The notes: generated from the sequence alone by a model not told the origin. A stretch of DNA of 64,000 nt from Niabella soli DSM 19437 (GCF_000243115.2 NZ_CP007035.1:2418001-2482000), one strand, 5' to 3'. Counted from the first letter of the stretch, positions 55,246-64,000 are shown. Numbers and translations: made by a program.

Positions 55246-57090
55246 ATGCTTCTTCAAAAGATCTTTTCAACATTGCTCATTACGGGCACCCTGCTTGCGG
55301 CAGCCCAGGCGCAGGAAACAAAGCGACCGGTTCAAAAAGTCAACTTTTTAGTACCCTCCGCGTACGCTATCCAATTGCCCGAAACAGATCAATTGACGGG
55401 CTACCTGGGTATGCGTTATACGTATAATCTCCGGAACCGGTTATTAAAAATTGATGAAAAAGGGATCCTGGAAGGCTTTCAGTCCCGACCGGGAAAACAA
55501 CGCTGGATAGGCGAACATGTTGGAAAGTACCTTGAAGCGGCGGCCAATACCTGGATCATCACAAAGAATGCTGCGCTAAAAACCCAAATGGACCGCATCT
55601 TCAATGAACTGATCAAAACACAGTTACCGGACGGCTACCTGGGCACGTATTTGCCCGACAGTTACTGGACCTCCTGGGATGTATGGGTACATAAATATGA
55701 CCTGGTGGGATTGCTGGCTTATTACCGGGTAACCGGCGACCGGCGGGCTTTAACGGCTGCTGTTAAAGTGGGCGACCTGCTGCTGAAAAATATTGGCGAC
55801 CTGCCCGGGCAGAAAGATATTATAAAAACCGGCTCCCATGTAGGAATGGCCGCAACTTCTGTTATTGATCCGATGACAGATCTGTATCAATGGACAGGCG
55901 ACCGCCGTTATCTTGACTTTTGTAAGTATATCATTAAGGCTTATGATCATCCCGCTGGTCCGTCTATTGTAACCACGCTGCTAAAAGAAAAACAGGTAGA
56001 TAAAGTGGCCAACGGCAAAGCCTATGAAATGCTGTCGAACCTGGTGGGAATTATTAAATTGTATCGTCTTACCGGGGATGAAAAATACCTGCAGGCCTGC
56101 CGTAATGCTTTTGATGACATCGCCGCTAAACGCCTGTTTGTTACTGGCACGACCAGCGACCATGAACGTTTTATGCCCGACAATATATTGCAGGCAGATA
56201 CAGCGGCCCATATGGGCGAAGGTTGTGTAACCACTACGTGGATCCAGTTTAATGTGCAGTTATTTGCCATAACCGGCGATCTGAAGTATTACAATGAAAT
56301 TGAAAAATCCGTTTACAATCATTTGCTGGGTGCGGAAAACCCGGAAACAGGCTGCGTTAGTTATTATACGCCCTTAATCGGAATAAAACCGTACCGGTGC
56401 AATATTACCTGTTGTTTATCCAGCGTGCCCAGAGGCATTGCGCTGATCCCCTACCTCAACTACGGAAAGCTGAATAATCGCCCTACAGTGTTGCTATACG
56501 AAGCCGCCGATATTAAGGACCGCGTAGTAACCGCCGGCGGTAGGGAAACCCCGGTAGCGCTGCAGATCAATACAACCTTCCCCAAAGAGGGAAAAGCCAC
56601 GATAAAAGTAGCGCTTCCTTCAGCAGCCCGGTTTGCCTTGCAATTACGTGTTCCCGCCTGGGCAAATGGATTTAAAGCTGTAATAGCGGGTAAAACCTAT
56701 ACAGCGCAGGCAAATGAACTGGTGGTGATCGACCGGAACTGGGCGCGTGAAAACATCATAGCCATTTCATTTGAAATACCCGTTACTGTTTTGCAGGGGG
56801 GAGCCAGCTATCCCAATTATATCGCAATAAAAAGAGGGCCACAGGTGCTGTCGGCAGATCAATCGCTCAACCCGTCTTTTGATATTACAAAAACAGCCTT
56901 CAGGACCCCGGTTGCGGTTCAGTTAACCAGTACGCCTGCTAAATTGCCTGCGCAATGGATCGGGAAGCAGGCCTATTCAGTTACTTTTAAAACCGGGACT
57001 AATAAAGAACAGCCGGTTTTGCTGGTGCCTTATGCAGAAGCCAGCCAAACGGGCGGTGATGCAAGTGTGTGGATCCCTGCCGGAAATTAA
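55246..57090 (+). CDS. GH127/DUF1680 family glycoside hydrolase (beta-L-arabinofuranosidase type)
   Basis: A 614-residue secreted protein with signal peptide (LQKIFSTLLITGTLLAAAQAQ) and an alpha/alpha barrel (GRNRLLKIDEKGI-like start, LPDGYLGTYLPDSYW, VWVHKYDLVGLLAYY). The zinc and catalytic site of GH127 is visible as the Glu in MGEGCVTTTWIQ (E325, C327) and the CC pair in NITCCLSSVPRG (C389, C390). Known members cleave beta-L-arabinofuranose from glycans; the specificity here is not proven. It is in a unit with ribokinase and a sugar transporter. Confidence 0.9.
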   Translation: MLLQKIFSTLLITGTLLAAAQAQETKRPVQKVNFLVPSAYAIQLPETDQLTGYLGMRYTYNLRNRLLKIDEKGILEGFQSRPGKQRWIGEHVGKYLEAAANTWIITKNAALKTQMDRIFNELIKTQLPDGYLGTYLPDSYWTSWDVWVHKYDLVGLLAYYRVTGDRRALTAAVKVGDLLLKNIGDLPGQKDIIKTGSHVGMAATSVIDPMTDLYQWTGDRRYLDFCKYIIKAYDHPAGPSIVTTLLKEKQVDKVANGKAYEMLSNLVGIIKLYRLTGDEKYLQACRNAFDDIAAKRLFVTGTTSDHERFMPDNILQADTAAHMGEGCVTTTWIQFNVQLFAITGDLKYYNEIEKSVYNHLLGAENPETGCVSYYTPLIGIKPYRCNITCCLSSVPRGIALIPYLNYGKLNNRPTVLLYEAADIKDRVVTAGGRETPVALQINTTFPKEGKATIKVALPSAARFALQLRVPAWANGFKAVIAGKTYTAQANELVVIDRNWARENIIAISFEIPVTVLQGGASYPNYIAIKRGPQVLSADQSLNPSFDITKTAFRTPVAVQLTSTPAKLPAQWIGKQAYSVTFKTGTNKEQPVLLVPYAEASQTGGDASVWIPAGN

Positions 57091-57117
57091 AAATCGTTAA
57101 TCTTTTAATCACTATGT

Positions 57118-58119
57118 ATGTTTATAGTAGCTAATTATTCGCTGGCGGTATTCTTTTGCGTAATCACCATGCTGTGCTGGGGCTCCTGGGCCAATACACA
57201 AAAACTGGCAGCCAAAACCTGGAGGTATGAATTTTTTTATTGGGATTATGTGATCGGGGTATTGTTTTTCGCCCTGATAGCCGCTTTTACATTGGGTAGC
57301 CATGGTGAGCAGGGGCGCAGCTTTCTGAACGATCTGGCACAGGCCGACACTAAAAATATAGGAAGCGCTTTCCTGGGTGGCGTGATCTTTAATGCCGCCA
57401 ATATTTTGCTATCGGCAGCCATTGCATTATGCGGTATGTCGGTGGCCTTTCCCGTAGGCATTGGAATTGCTCTTGTATTAGGCGTTGTGGTCAATTATTT
57501 TGGCGCCGAAAAAGGCGATCCCCTGCTGATCCTTTTGGGGATTGTGTTGATCACCATTGCTATTATATGCAATGCCCTTGCGTATAAGAAAGCACAGGTA
57601 GGTGCACAGAAGGCTTCTGCAAAAGGGATCGCCCTTTCCATCGTTGCGGGACTGATCATGGCCTTCTTTTACCGTTTTGTTGCGGCCTCGATGGATCTTT
57701 CCAATTTTGAAAGCCCGGCGGCCGGAAAAATGACGCCCTATACCGCCGTCGTTATTTTTGCAACAGGTATTTTTATCAGTAATTTTTTATTTAACACAAT
57801 CGCCATGAAAAAACCGGTTCAGGGAACACCGCTATCTATTTCGGGCTATTTTAAAGGGAATTTTAAAACCCACCTGGTGGGTGTATTAGGCGGAATGATC
57901 TGGTGTGTAGGGCAATCGTTCAGTCTTATCGCATCCGGTAAAGCCGGCGCGGCCATCTCTTATGGGCTGGGCCAGGGAGCAACCCTGGTGTCTGCGCTCT
58001 GGGGAATATTCATCTGGAAAGAATTTAAGCAGGCACCTCCGGCAGCCAACCGTTTAAACCTGGGCATGTTTGTGCTGTTCGTAGCCGGGCTTATTGCGCT
58101 GATCTGCGCAGGCTCCTAA
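57118..58119 (+). CDS. GRP-family sugar transporter (glucose/ribose uptake type)
   Basis: A 333-residue inner-membrane protein with about ten membrane segments of the drug/metabolite transporter fold. The start SLAVFFCVITMLCWGSWANTQKLA and the segment ALCGMSVAFPVGIGIALVLGVVVNYF, with the GRP-typical 'SFP-GIG' pocket, mark the glucose/ribose porter type. As last gene of the ribokinase-GH127 unit it likely takes up the sugar freed by GH127. A short stem (aacaac a gttgtt, 58122-58134) follows the stop. Confidence 0.88.
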   Translation: MFIVANYSLAVFFCVITMLCWGSWANTQKLAAKTWRYEFFYWDYVIGVLFFALIAAFTLGSHGEQGRSFLNDLAQADTKNIGSAFLGGVIFNAANILLSAAIALCGMSVAFPVGIGIALVLGVVVNYFGAEKGDPLLILLGIVLITIAIICNALAYKKAQVGAQKASAKGIALSIVAGLIMAFFYRFVAASMDLSNFESPAAGKMTPYTAVVIFATGIFISNFLFNTIAMKKPVQGTPLSISGYFKGNFKTHLVGVLGGMIWCVGQSFSLIASGKAGAAISYGLGQGATLVSALWGIFIWKEFKQAPPAANRLNLGMFVLFVAGLIALICAGS

Positions 58120-58655
58120 GCAACAACAGTTGTTATTTGTCCCTGGCGATGTTGCCATTGCAAGGGCAGCCGGAGAATGACGGCATCGAAACCTGTCCAT
58201 ATAAACCCGTTACGGGCGTAATTACATGCGCTCCGTCTGTTTTCAAAAATTTTCCGCTTTTTATGCAACCGCAATTGTGCATTATTCGTCATTATCAGCA
58301 TAATGGGTAAAAAAAATCCCCAACATTGTACTTGTTGGGGACCTTCATCAAAAACCATTAACCATTAAACCTTATCCTATGAAAATTCAATACCAAAATT
58401 AGACACTAATTATTATTTTTCAAAGTCAATATCCGGATAAAAAATAATTTTCACATTTTATTATGACTTTTTGTGCCTATAATTCCCTAATGAGTTAACA
58501 ATCAGATGAAAAGAAAAATATCTCCCGCTCCGGCATTTTTATTCCGGAAGGGCCGCCAAAAACAGTTCTGCTTTTAAACAATATAATTAAACAACAGTAC
58601 CGAATGTAACCAATAAAGCAGCGACTTTTGAGACAGCCGCTTTTTTATATTCGTT
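58120..58655. other. Gap between the sugar transporter and the DsbD-N-like gene
   Basis: No real gene seen. It holds the hairpin at 58310-58341, followed by a stretch that reads like a Bacteroidota leader (accattaaccattaaacc, ttatcct) and ATGAAAATT at 58379, which stops after seven codons. This may be the relic of a lost secreted-protein gene. A further hairpin (tccgg ... ccgga) lies near 58531-58550. Confidence 0.45.
58310..58341 (-). terminator. Terminator-like hairpin
   Basis: tccccaac pairs with gttgggga around a 9-base loop; read on the minus strand it is followed by eight T residues. The nearest minus-strand gene that could use it is the DsbD-N-like gene, about 315 bases upstream. Confidence 0.6.
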
Positions 58656-59108
58656 TTAGCCCAAAGGAATAGTAAAAGGCACTTTCTTAGGGGGTAAACA
58701 TTTTTTATCATCGCAGGTCTGGTATTCAACTGTTCCTGCCAAAGAGGTCTTTGCGTTTGCTTTTAATGTTACCTTTTGCACAAAAGTGACGGTTTTGCCA
58801 TATTGATAGGCTGTGGAATTGGTGGTAGCATCATGCGCCTTTTCTAATTTCCCCACTTCCTTTACCCCACCGGTACGCACCACCAGCGGGTTTCCGGTAA
58901 AATCAATTTTTGTAGGATACGCAATAGCGCCTTTGGGCTGCTGCTGCGCGTACAGGTGCCAACCGCTTTGCAGGGTGGCCACTAATTGCACTTCATATAC
59001 TTTATCGGCTACTTTTTTTGCAGAAAACTTCCAACTCGCAGGGTCCGTTTGAGCTTTTGTTGCTCCAAATGCACCAATAGCTAAAATTCCCAAAATAATA
59101 TGCTTCAT
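58656..59108 (-). CDS. DsbD N-terminal-domain-like periplasmic protein
   Basis: A 150-residue protein with signal peptide (KHIILGILAIGAFGATKA). The mature part looks like the periplasmic alpha domain of DsbD: WHLYAQQQPKGAIAYPTKIDF near the middle and VEYQTCDDKKCLPPKKVPFTIPLG at the end, with two cysteines spaced C-D-D-K-K-C in the position of the redox pair. It lacks the membrane and thioredoxin domains, so it would work with a separate transmembrane partner to pass electrons to envelope proteins. Such stand-alone domains are common in Bacteroidota. It follows purQ by 53 bases. Confidence 0.88.
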   Translation of the reverse strand: MKHIILGILAIGAFGATKAQTDPASWKFSAKKVADKVYEVQLVATLQSGWHLYAQQQPKGAIAYPTKIDFTGNPLVVRTGGVKEVGKLEKAHDATTNSTAYQYGKTVTFVQKVTLKANAKTSLAGTVEYQTCDDKKCLPPKKVPFTIPLG

Positions 59109-59161
59109 TAATTACACGGTTTTATATTAAAAATACCTGTTACAGATAGCAGACGTCAGGA

Positions 59162-59875
59162 TCAGGGAACAAGTTGTTTGGCCATTAACAATGATGTCAG
59201 GATTTTTTTACCGTCCTCGTTTCCCAAAACAGCGCTGCAGGCACGTTCGGGGTGCGGCATCATTCCAAATACATTTCTTCCTTCATTGGTGATCCCTGCA
59301 ATATTGTCAATCGCTCCATTGGGATTACTTGCGGAGGTTTCCTTGCCATTTTCATCGCAATAGCGGAAGATGATCTGGCCATTGGCTTTTAACTGATCCA
59401 GCGTAGCTGCATCCGCATAATAGCGGCCTTCACCATGCGCCACCGGAATTTTATACACTTCCTGAAATACATCAGCATCGCCGGCAATCGCATCTTTATA
59501 AAAACCATCCGCCTTAAGAAATATATTCTTACATATATATTGCTGACGCTCATTGCGCAACAATGCGCCGGGCAATAATCCGGATTCGCATAGGATCTGG
59601 AAACCGTTGCAAACGCCGTATACTTTGCCTCCCCTGTTAGCAAAGGCAATTACCTGTTGCATAATGGGGCTGAAACGGGCAATGGCTCCGCAACGCAGGT
59701 AATCTCCATAGGAAAACCCGCCCGGCAGTATAATGCAATCTTCAGTAGAAAAGGCGCTCAGGTCTTCACTTTTATGCCATAGAGCCACAACTTCCTGATT
59801 CAGATCATATTGCAGCGCATCCAGCATATCTCTGTCGCAATTAGAACCAGGGAAAACAACTACTCCAAATTTCAT
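59162..59875 (-). CDS. purQ: Phosphoribosylformylglycinamidine synthase, glutaminase subunit
   Basis: Supplies ammonia for the fourth step of purine synthesis together with PurL and PurS. The 237-residue protein has the triad of class I glutamine amidotransferases: C89 in VYGVCNGFQIL, and H208 and E210 in MMPHPERA. The N-terminal FGVVVFPGSNCDRDM is typical. The ATG at 59875 was chosen because the longer reading begins with a TTG inside the promoter box (59903-59910). PurL and PurS are not nearby. Confidence 0.95.
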   Translation of the reverse strand: MKFGVVVFPGSNCDRDMLDALQYDLNQEVVALWHKSEDLSAFSTEDCIILPGGFSYGDYLRCGAIARFSPIMQQVIAFANRGGKVYGVCNGFQILCESGLLPGALLRNERQQYICKNIFLKADGFYKDAIAGDADVFQEVYKIPVAHGEGRYYADAATLDQLKANGQIIFRYCDENGKETSASNPNGAIDNIAGITNEGRNVFGMMPHPERACSAVLGNEDGKKILTSLLMAKQLVP

Positions 59876-59902
59876 TCGTATAATTTTATCGGTTTTACCG
59901 TG

Positions 59903-59910
59903 CAAAGATA
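59903..59910 (-). promoter_or_regulatory. Candidate promoter box of purQ
   Basis: Reads TATCTTTG (then CA) on the minus strand, a full match to TAnnTTTG, 27 bases upstream of the ATG. Confidence 0.55.
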
Positions 59911-60040
59911 GCCAATACCGCCCTTTTTATTACATCCAATTTCGCCCCGGAATGCGCTCCTAAGTTTCCCGCTGATCTCGCAGACTACCGCAGAACGAGA
60001 GCCGAGCTCATTTGCGGAGCTCACTAAAAAGTATTTTTTG

Positions 60041-60116
60041 AGCCGGTAAGGCGGTGAAGCGGTAAGTCTTAATAGATTGAAAAACAACACCCTCCCGTCT
60101 TTCCGGGTTCCCGGCT
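60041..60116. repeat. Dispersed intergenic hairpin, copy B
   Basis: Ends agccgg and ccggct are complements, with imperfect inner pairing. The left end gccggtaaggcggtgaagcg and right end tttccgggttcccggct match copy A at 12713-12780. A separate palindrome (gagctc, 7-base loop, gagctc) lies at 60004-60022. The gap 59911-60197 holds no gene. Confidence 0.55.
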
Positions 60117-60197
60117 AATCGTTGGCTCTCGGCTTTTGATCAGCCCCGCGTATTTGCAGGAAAATAATCGCCTTTAGGTTTAGCCAAAAAATATTTC

Positions 60198-61190
60198 TTA
60201 CAGGAATGTATGGGTCATTTCGATAGCGACAATATAAACTACTGTAAGCCAGAAGGCAATAATGGGGTAAATTTTCAACTCGCTGTTCAAATATCCAAAA
60301 GCGTGCACGGCGGCGCAGGGCACCAGTATCAACACCCAGTTTGTAAAATCATTACCGGGGTTTATCAATGCGATGATAACGGCTGTGGCCAAATACAGCA
60401 GGCAAAGGATCCATCCTTTTCTGACCTGCATCAGCATTTTTGAGGCAAGGCGGTTGATATAATAAATACCCGCTAAAAGCGGCAGGATGATCAAAAATAA
60501 AGCCCCGGCAAACCAGGGAGTCTGCTCCCCGGGATGAAACCCGATACTAAAGGGCTCTATCATAGTAGCGACCATGCCCCATTGATCAGACAAAAACAAA
60601 TAGGTAAGATAAAAATAGTAGGGCGTGGTAAACCCGATTAACAGCAGCAACCATTCGTTCAAACGAAAAGGCCTTAAAAAGGCTAATGCGGCCAGGCTCC
60701 AAAAAAGAAAAAGGACAGCCGGCTGAAAAAACATGCTTGCCAAGGCACAGGCCAGCCCGCAATTAAAGATGGCTCCTTTTGCATTGGAATTGCTTTGTGC
60801 CCGAAAAATAAAAATGAATGCGGCCAGAAAGAAAAGGGAGCAGAACAGGGGGCCGGATAAATAGTTGAACTCAGGAATAAACGACGATACCAGCATCAGC
60901 GTCATCCCCGGCAGGTAATTGGGTTTGTTTACCAGGCGCTGATTATTGACAAAAATAGTAACCAGGTAGGCCTGCCAGAAAATAAGCAGCAGGGCCAGCG
61001 TACCATATATTGAGGGGAAGACCGCAGCAACGGGGTTAATGAACTTTACAAACCGATCGTACAAAAACCCATCCTGTGACCGGAGGACGACGGCCGGGTG
61101 GCCCAATATCCAGGGCAATTTGAGCAAAATACCCAATATGAAAATCATTATAAGATTTCCCGGGTTCTTCTGTTTGAAAACTCCAATCAC
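60198..61190 (-). CDS. Polytopic membrane protein (DUF6427-like)
   Basis: A 330-residue protein with eight to nine hydrophobic segments. The start GVFKQKNPGNLIMIFILGILLKLPWIL and the central YLPGMTLMLVSSFIPEFNYLSGPLFCSLFFLAAF resemble the DUF6427 proteins of Bacteroidota, whose role is unknown. No conserved catalytic residues. It follows the Gly/Tyr/Trp-rich secreted-protein gene by 65 bases on the same strand, so both may be cotranscribed. Confidence 0.75.
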   Translation of the reverse strand: MIGVFKQKNPGNLIMIFILGILLKLPWILGHPAVVLRSQDGFLYDRFVKFINPVAAVFPSIYGTLALLLIFWQAYLVTIFVNNQRLVNKPNYLPGMTLMLVSSFIPEFNYLSGPLFCSLFFLAAFIFIFRAQSNSNAKGAIFNCGLACALASMFFQPAVLFLFWSLAALAFLRPFRLNEWLLLLIGFTTPYYFYLTYLFLSDQWGMVATMIEPFSIGFHPGEQTPWFAGALFLIILPLLAGIYYINRLASKMLMQVRKGWILCLLYLATAVIIALINPGNDFTNWVLILVPCAAVHAFGYLNSELKIYPIIAFWLTVVYIVAIEMTHTFL

Positions 61191-61255
61191 AGCTACAGTC
61201 AGTTATATTAAATCGAGTCTTTTGCTCCTTTTAGCAGGAACACATTTCAACGATC

Positions 61256-62821
61256 TCAGAAGGTTACTTTGGCAAAGGAAATATTCCTTTTATACAGGTA
61301 CGGAATGATCATTGTTGTGGCGCCTACCTGTTTGCCATAACGGGGCATGAAGTTAATAAATTTATCTTTCGCTTCCATGGGTTCGTTTTCGGTCAATTGC
61401 CCCTCTTCCGTAATCACCACATCATCCAGATCTGCAATTTTGCCCTGTTCATTCATTACAAAGTGCATCTGATCGTCCTTTAACAATACCTGGTAGGAAA
61501 TGGTGCCATCGGTACCCGACTCCGATTGGTTTTTATAAATAATATTTTCAGTTACCCTGTTCCCTTCCCTGTCAAAAGAAAATACCGCCAGGTTGCCTGC
61601 ATTATACCGGACATAGTCGTACCCGCTTCCTAAACCGCCCCACCAATAACTTCTGTAAAAGAATGGGGAGTAATAGTAATAGGGCGACCAGTACCCTCCC
61701 CAGCCCCAACCCCAGCCACCACCGTAAAAGCCATAAGGGCTGCCATAAAATCCGTAAGGGCCGCCCCAGTATCCCCAGCGATCCCATCCCCCGCCGGTGG
61801 TATACAACGCTTCGGCAGCAACGGAAAAACCGCCATTCTGGTGAATAATAATACTGTTGATAAAAAGATCGTTAAAGGCCGTTTTACTATTGGCCCTTCC
61901 GCTCATTTTTTTCTTCAACTCCTCATTAAAAGGAGTCGTCTTTTCAAATACTGTCCGGAGATTATCGATACCGATCGCATTCGCGTACAACCCTGCAATA
62001 TTGCCTCTTTTCTTTTCGGCATAAAAAGAAGTAAGCAGATAACGATTGTTTGCATCATCGGCTTTTAGTTTTATGTCGTCCAGGAAAAGATTATTGATCG
62101 AAAGCGGGCGTTCCTGGCATTCGCGGCTATCCGGCCGTTTTACCAGCAAAGCGGCGTCCTGAATGTCCCCGCTGGAAAGGCGGTTATATTTTACAAAGGC
62201 AAAGTCGCCGTTATCGGTCAGGCTATACCCGGTAAGATAATTGCCGCTTTTTTTCATCGGCACCCCAAACCGGTTTTCCTGAAGCGGCGCCAACGCCGCA
62301 TCGAATAACTTTTCTGTAAACAGGTGCAGTGCCCGGTCTTTTTTATTTATTTTAAACACCGCAAGCTTTGAACGATCGCTGTTTTGAATGATTGTATAGA
62401 TCTTCCGGTCCGCTTTGTAGGCGATCATGGTTGTATCCAGTACCACCGGGGCCTGTAAAATGCTGCCGTTAGCTTCAACACGGGCAGCGTTGCAAAAAAC
62501 AATATTCCCCTGTTGGAACTGGTACACCAGGTATGCAAAGTTGGAAAAAGTAAAGAAGCTCACATCCAGCAGCTCATTTTTTTTAGGCAGCAGCGTAATG
62601 GGCACTGTTTGTAACTGCTGCATATTTTCATTGAAAACAGCTATCTGGTGACTTCCCTTTACTTCTTTATAAATAAGATAATTACTGGCCAGTTTTCCGA
62701 TGATCTCAAAATTCATTTTTGGGACATCCGTGTTATTTACATCTGCGTACACAATACTTTGCGCCCCTGCAACGTTTATAAGGCTAAAACAGAGTAACAG
62801 ATTAAAAATCAACTTTTTCAT
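61256..62821 (-). CDS. Secreted protein with a Gly/Tyr/Trp-rich segment
   Basis: A 521-residue protein with signal peptide (KKLIFNLLLCFSLINVAGAQ). The bulk has an alternating beta-strand pattern in a WD- or propeller-like manner (NYLIYKEVKGSHQIAVFNENMQQLQ, FAYLVYQFQQGNIVFCNAARVE), and near residues 345-410 is a low-complexity segment of Gly, Tyr, Trp and Pro (GGGWDRWGYWGGPYGFYG and following). The ATG at 62821 is preferred, since the longer reading to 62899 has no signal features. Family unknown; the aromatic-rich loop suggests surface exposure or adhesion. Confidence 0.75.
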   Translation of the reverse strand: MKKLIFNLLLCFSLINVAGAQSIVYADVNNTDVPKMNFEIIGKLASNYLIYKEVKGSHQIAVFNENMQQLQTVPITLLPKKNELLDVSFFTFSNFAYLVYQFQQGNIVFCNAARVEANGSILQAPVVLDTTMIAYKADRKIYTIIQNSDRSKLAVFKINKKDRALHLFTEKLFDAALAPLQENRFGVPMKKSGNYLTGYSLTDNGDFAFVKYNRLSSGDIQDAALLVKRPDSRECQERPLSINNLFLDDIKLKADDANNRYLLTSFYAEKKRGNIAGLYANAIGIDNLRTVFEKTTPFNEELKKKMSGRANSKTAFNDLFINSIIIHQNGGFSVAAEALYTTGGGWDRWGYWGGPYGFYGSPYGFYGGGWGWGWGGYWSPYYYYSPFFYRSYWWGGLGSGYDYVRYNAGNLAVFSFDREGNRVTENIIYKNQSESGTDGTISYQVLLKDDQMHFVMNEQGKIADLDDVVITEEGQLTENEPMEAKDKFINFMPRYGKQVGATTMIIPYLYKRNISFAKVTF

Positions 62822-62988
62822 AAAACGTTTAATATTCGTTCCATAAAGGTACAGTTTTACTTTATATGAAAAATGAGCTTTTACTACGGCCCGTTGCAAA
62901 GGGGAAATATAATGATTAGCAAAAAAAATAAGTTTTTTTCTTTACTGATCTTTTATATAATCTTTGCCGGTTATTTTTGGTATTTAGA

Positions 62989-62996
62989 TAAATTTG
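62989..62996 (+). promoter_or_regulatory. Candidate promoter box of kup
   Basis: Reads TAAATTTG, a full TAnnTTTG match; TTTG at about 62964 stands 22 bases upstream as -33 box. It is only 10 bases before the GTG start, so the transcript would be nearly leaderless. Confidence 0.4.
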
Positions 62997-63006
62997 AATT
63001 TCAAAA

Positions 63007-64000
63007 GTGAAACTTTCAACCAATAAAGCAACAGCCGCAGGGTTGTTGATCGCTTTAGGGATTATTTACGGGGATATAGGCACTTCTCCTTTATACGTCT
63101 TAAATGAGCTTATAAACGGGAAGACCATTACAACTGAGCTGATCGTTGGAGCGCTATCCCTGATCATATGGACGCTAACCCTGCAAACCACCGTTAAATA
63201 TGTGTGGCTGACGCTAAAAGCCGACAACAGGGGTGAAGGCGGCATTTTCAGCCTGTATACACTGGTACGCCGACGACGAAAGTGGCTCGTGTTACCCGCA
63301 ATGATCGGGGGAGCTTCCCTGCTTGCTGACGGTATGATCACCCCGCCCATTTCCATCACTTCTGCTGTTGAAGGCTTGCGCAATATTCCCGCACTCAGTT
63401 TTTTGGGAGAAAGAGAAAATGTTCATATTATTATGTACATAGTTATCGGCATCCTTATCGTGCTGTTCTTTGTACAACAGTTCGGGACCCTTTCTATAGG
63501 AAAAGCTTTCGGGCCGGTAATGTTTATCTGGTTCAGCATGCTGGCGGTTTTAGGCATCATGCACCTGAGCGACGACTGGAGCATTTTGCGTGCTTTCAGT
63601 CCCCATTATGGTATTGAGCTGCTGACCAAATATCCCAAAGGATTTTGGCTGCTGGGCGCCGTTTTTCTTTGTACTACGGGGGCGGAAGCCTTGTATAGCG
63701 ACCTGGGCCATTGTGGCCGGGGCAACATACGCGTAAGCTGGATCTTTGTAAAATCCTGTTTGATACTCAACTATTTGGGGCAGGGCGCTTTTTTACTGTC
63801 CCATTATGAAGGCATTCAGTTCCCAACGGCTACCAGCAACCCGTTTTTTGCTTTAATGCCGGATCATTTCCTGGCGATCGGCGTTGTTGTGGCAACTATT
63901 GCGGCCATCATTGCCAGCCAGGCGTTAATTTCAGGGTCTTTTACGCTTATTGGCGAAGCCATTCGTTTAAACCTTTGGCCGCGGTTAAAAATCAACTACC
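63007..64000 (+). CDS. kup: Kup-family potassium transporter (5' part, runs off the window)
   Basis: About 331 N-terminal residues of an expected 630 or so. The start GLLIALGIIYGDIGTSPLYVL is the Kup/HAK signature, followed by GGIFSLYTLVRRR, GASLLADGMITPPISITSAVEGL and ALYSDLGHCGRGNIRVSW. The protein takes up K+ with protons across the inner membrane. The start is GTG at 63007: a stop (TGA at 62995) lies four codons upstream in frame and there is no ATG. The gene continues beyond 64000. Confidence 0.93.
   Translation, partial: MKLSTNKATAAGLLIALGIIYGDIGTSPLYVLNELINGKTITTELIVGALSLIIWTLTLQTTVKYVWLTLKADNRGEGGIFSLYTLVRRRRKWLVLPAMIGGASLLADGMITPPISITSAVEGLRNIPALSFLGERENVHIIMYIVIGILIVLFFVQQFGTLSIGKAFGPVMFIWFSMLAVLGIMHLSDDWSILRAFSPHYGIELLTKYPKGFWLLGAVFLCTTGAEALYSDLGHCGRGNIRVSWIFVKSCLILNYLGQGAFLLSHYEGIQFPTATSNPFFALMPDHFLAIGVVVATIAAIIASQALISGSFTLIGEAIRLNLWPRLKINY

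Noticed and set aside
58116-58358. An 80-residue minus-strand reading frame after the sugar transporter gene
   Set aside because: No ribosome binding site or promoter, odd composition, and it covers a terminator hairpin in its first codons.

Overview
The window is a chromosomal segment of a member of the Bacteroidota, most likely the Chitinophagaceae. I base this on the Bacteroidota promoter box TAnnTTTG in front of many genes, the tRNA-Thr/Tyr/Gly/Thr - tuf - tRNA-Trp - secE - nusG order, Bacteroidota-type surface proteins (WbsX, GH127, DUF6427-like), weak Shine-Dalgarno use, and many short palindromes between genes. Family-level placement is an inference from general appearance, not from a search.

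Left part (1-15.1 kb): an arginine block (end of an unknown gene, argG, a cupin gene, a small alpha/beta-barrel gene, argC), then mixed metabolic and envelope genes: an aldo/keto reductase, a PBP4-type carboxypeptidase, a LuxE-like enzyme divergent from a UbiA-like membrane protein, a thioredoxin-like lipoprotein-sized protein divergent from pdxJ, an M14 peptidase, a lipoprotein, an amino-acid permease and an OmpH-like protein.

Middle (15.2-38.5 kb): the information-processing core, all on the minus strand. In transcription order it reads rplK-rplA-rplJ-rplL, an insertion of about 9 kb, rpoB-rpoC, then four tRNA genes, tuf, tRNA-Trp, secE and nusG. The usual Bacteroidota order puts the tRNA-tuf-secE-nusG block in front of rplK and has rplL directly in front of rpoB, so here the locus is permuted and split. 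The split between rplL and rpoB holds, on the opposite strand, a helix-hairpin-helix protein gene and a complete four-gene Wadjet type I plasmid-defence operon (jetA, jetB, jetC, jetD), followed by a cluster of REP-like palindromes. Two decayed tandem copies of a tRNA-Gly 3' half lie beside the real tRNA-Gly.

Right part (38.6-64 kb): a surface-glycan block (MsbA-like exporter, WbsX-like protein, GT4, GT2), a JmjC-type cupin, a nitrilase-family hydrolase, aroE overlapping a phosphosulfolactate synthase (comA-like), a class A PBP, and an alpha-oxoamine synthase. The last two metabolic genes together suggest sulfonolipid (capnine-type) synthesis. Next come a small secreted-protein gene preceded by an unlisted 38-codon ORF with an unusually good ribosome binding site and promoter, a helical-repeat protein, a sugar module (ribokinase, GH127 arabinofuranosidase-like enzyme, GRP-type sugar transporter), a DsbD-N-like protein, purQ, a DUF6427-like membrane protein, a Gly/Tyr/Trp-rich secreted protein and the start of a Kup potassium transporter that runs off the window.

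The most interesting points are the Wadjet operon seated inside the split rplKAJL-rpoBC locus, the tRNA-Gly-derived tandem repeat, the hidden 38-codon gene with its long leader, and several families of dispersed intergenic hairpins.
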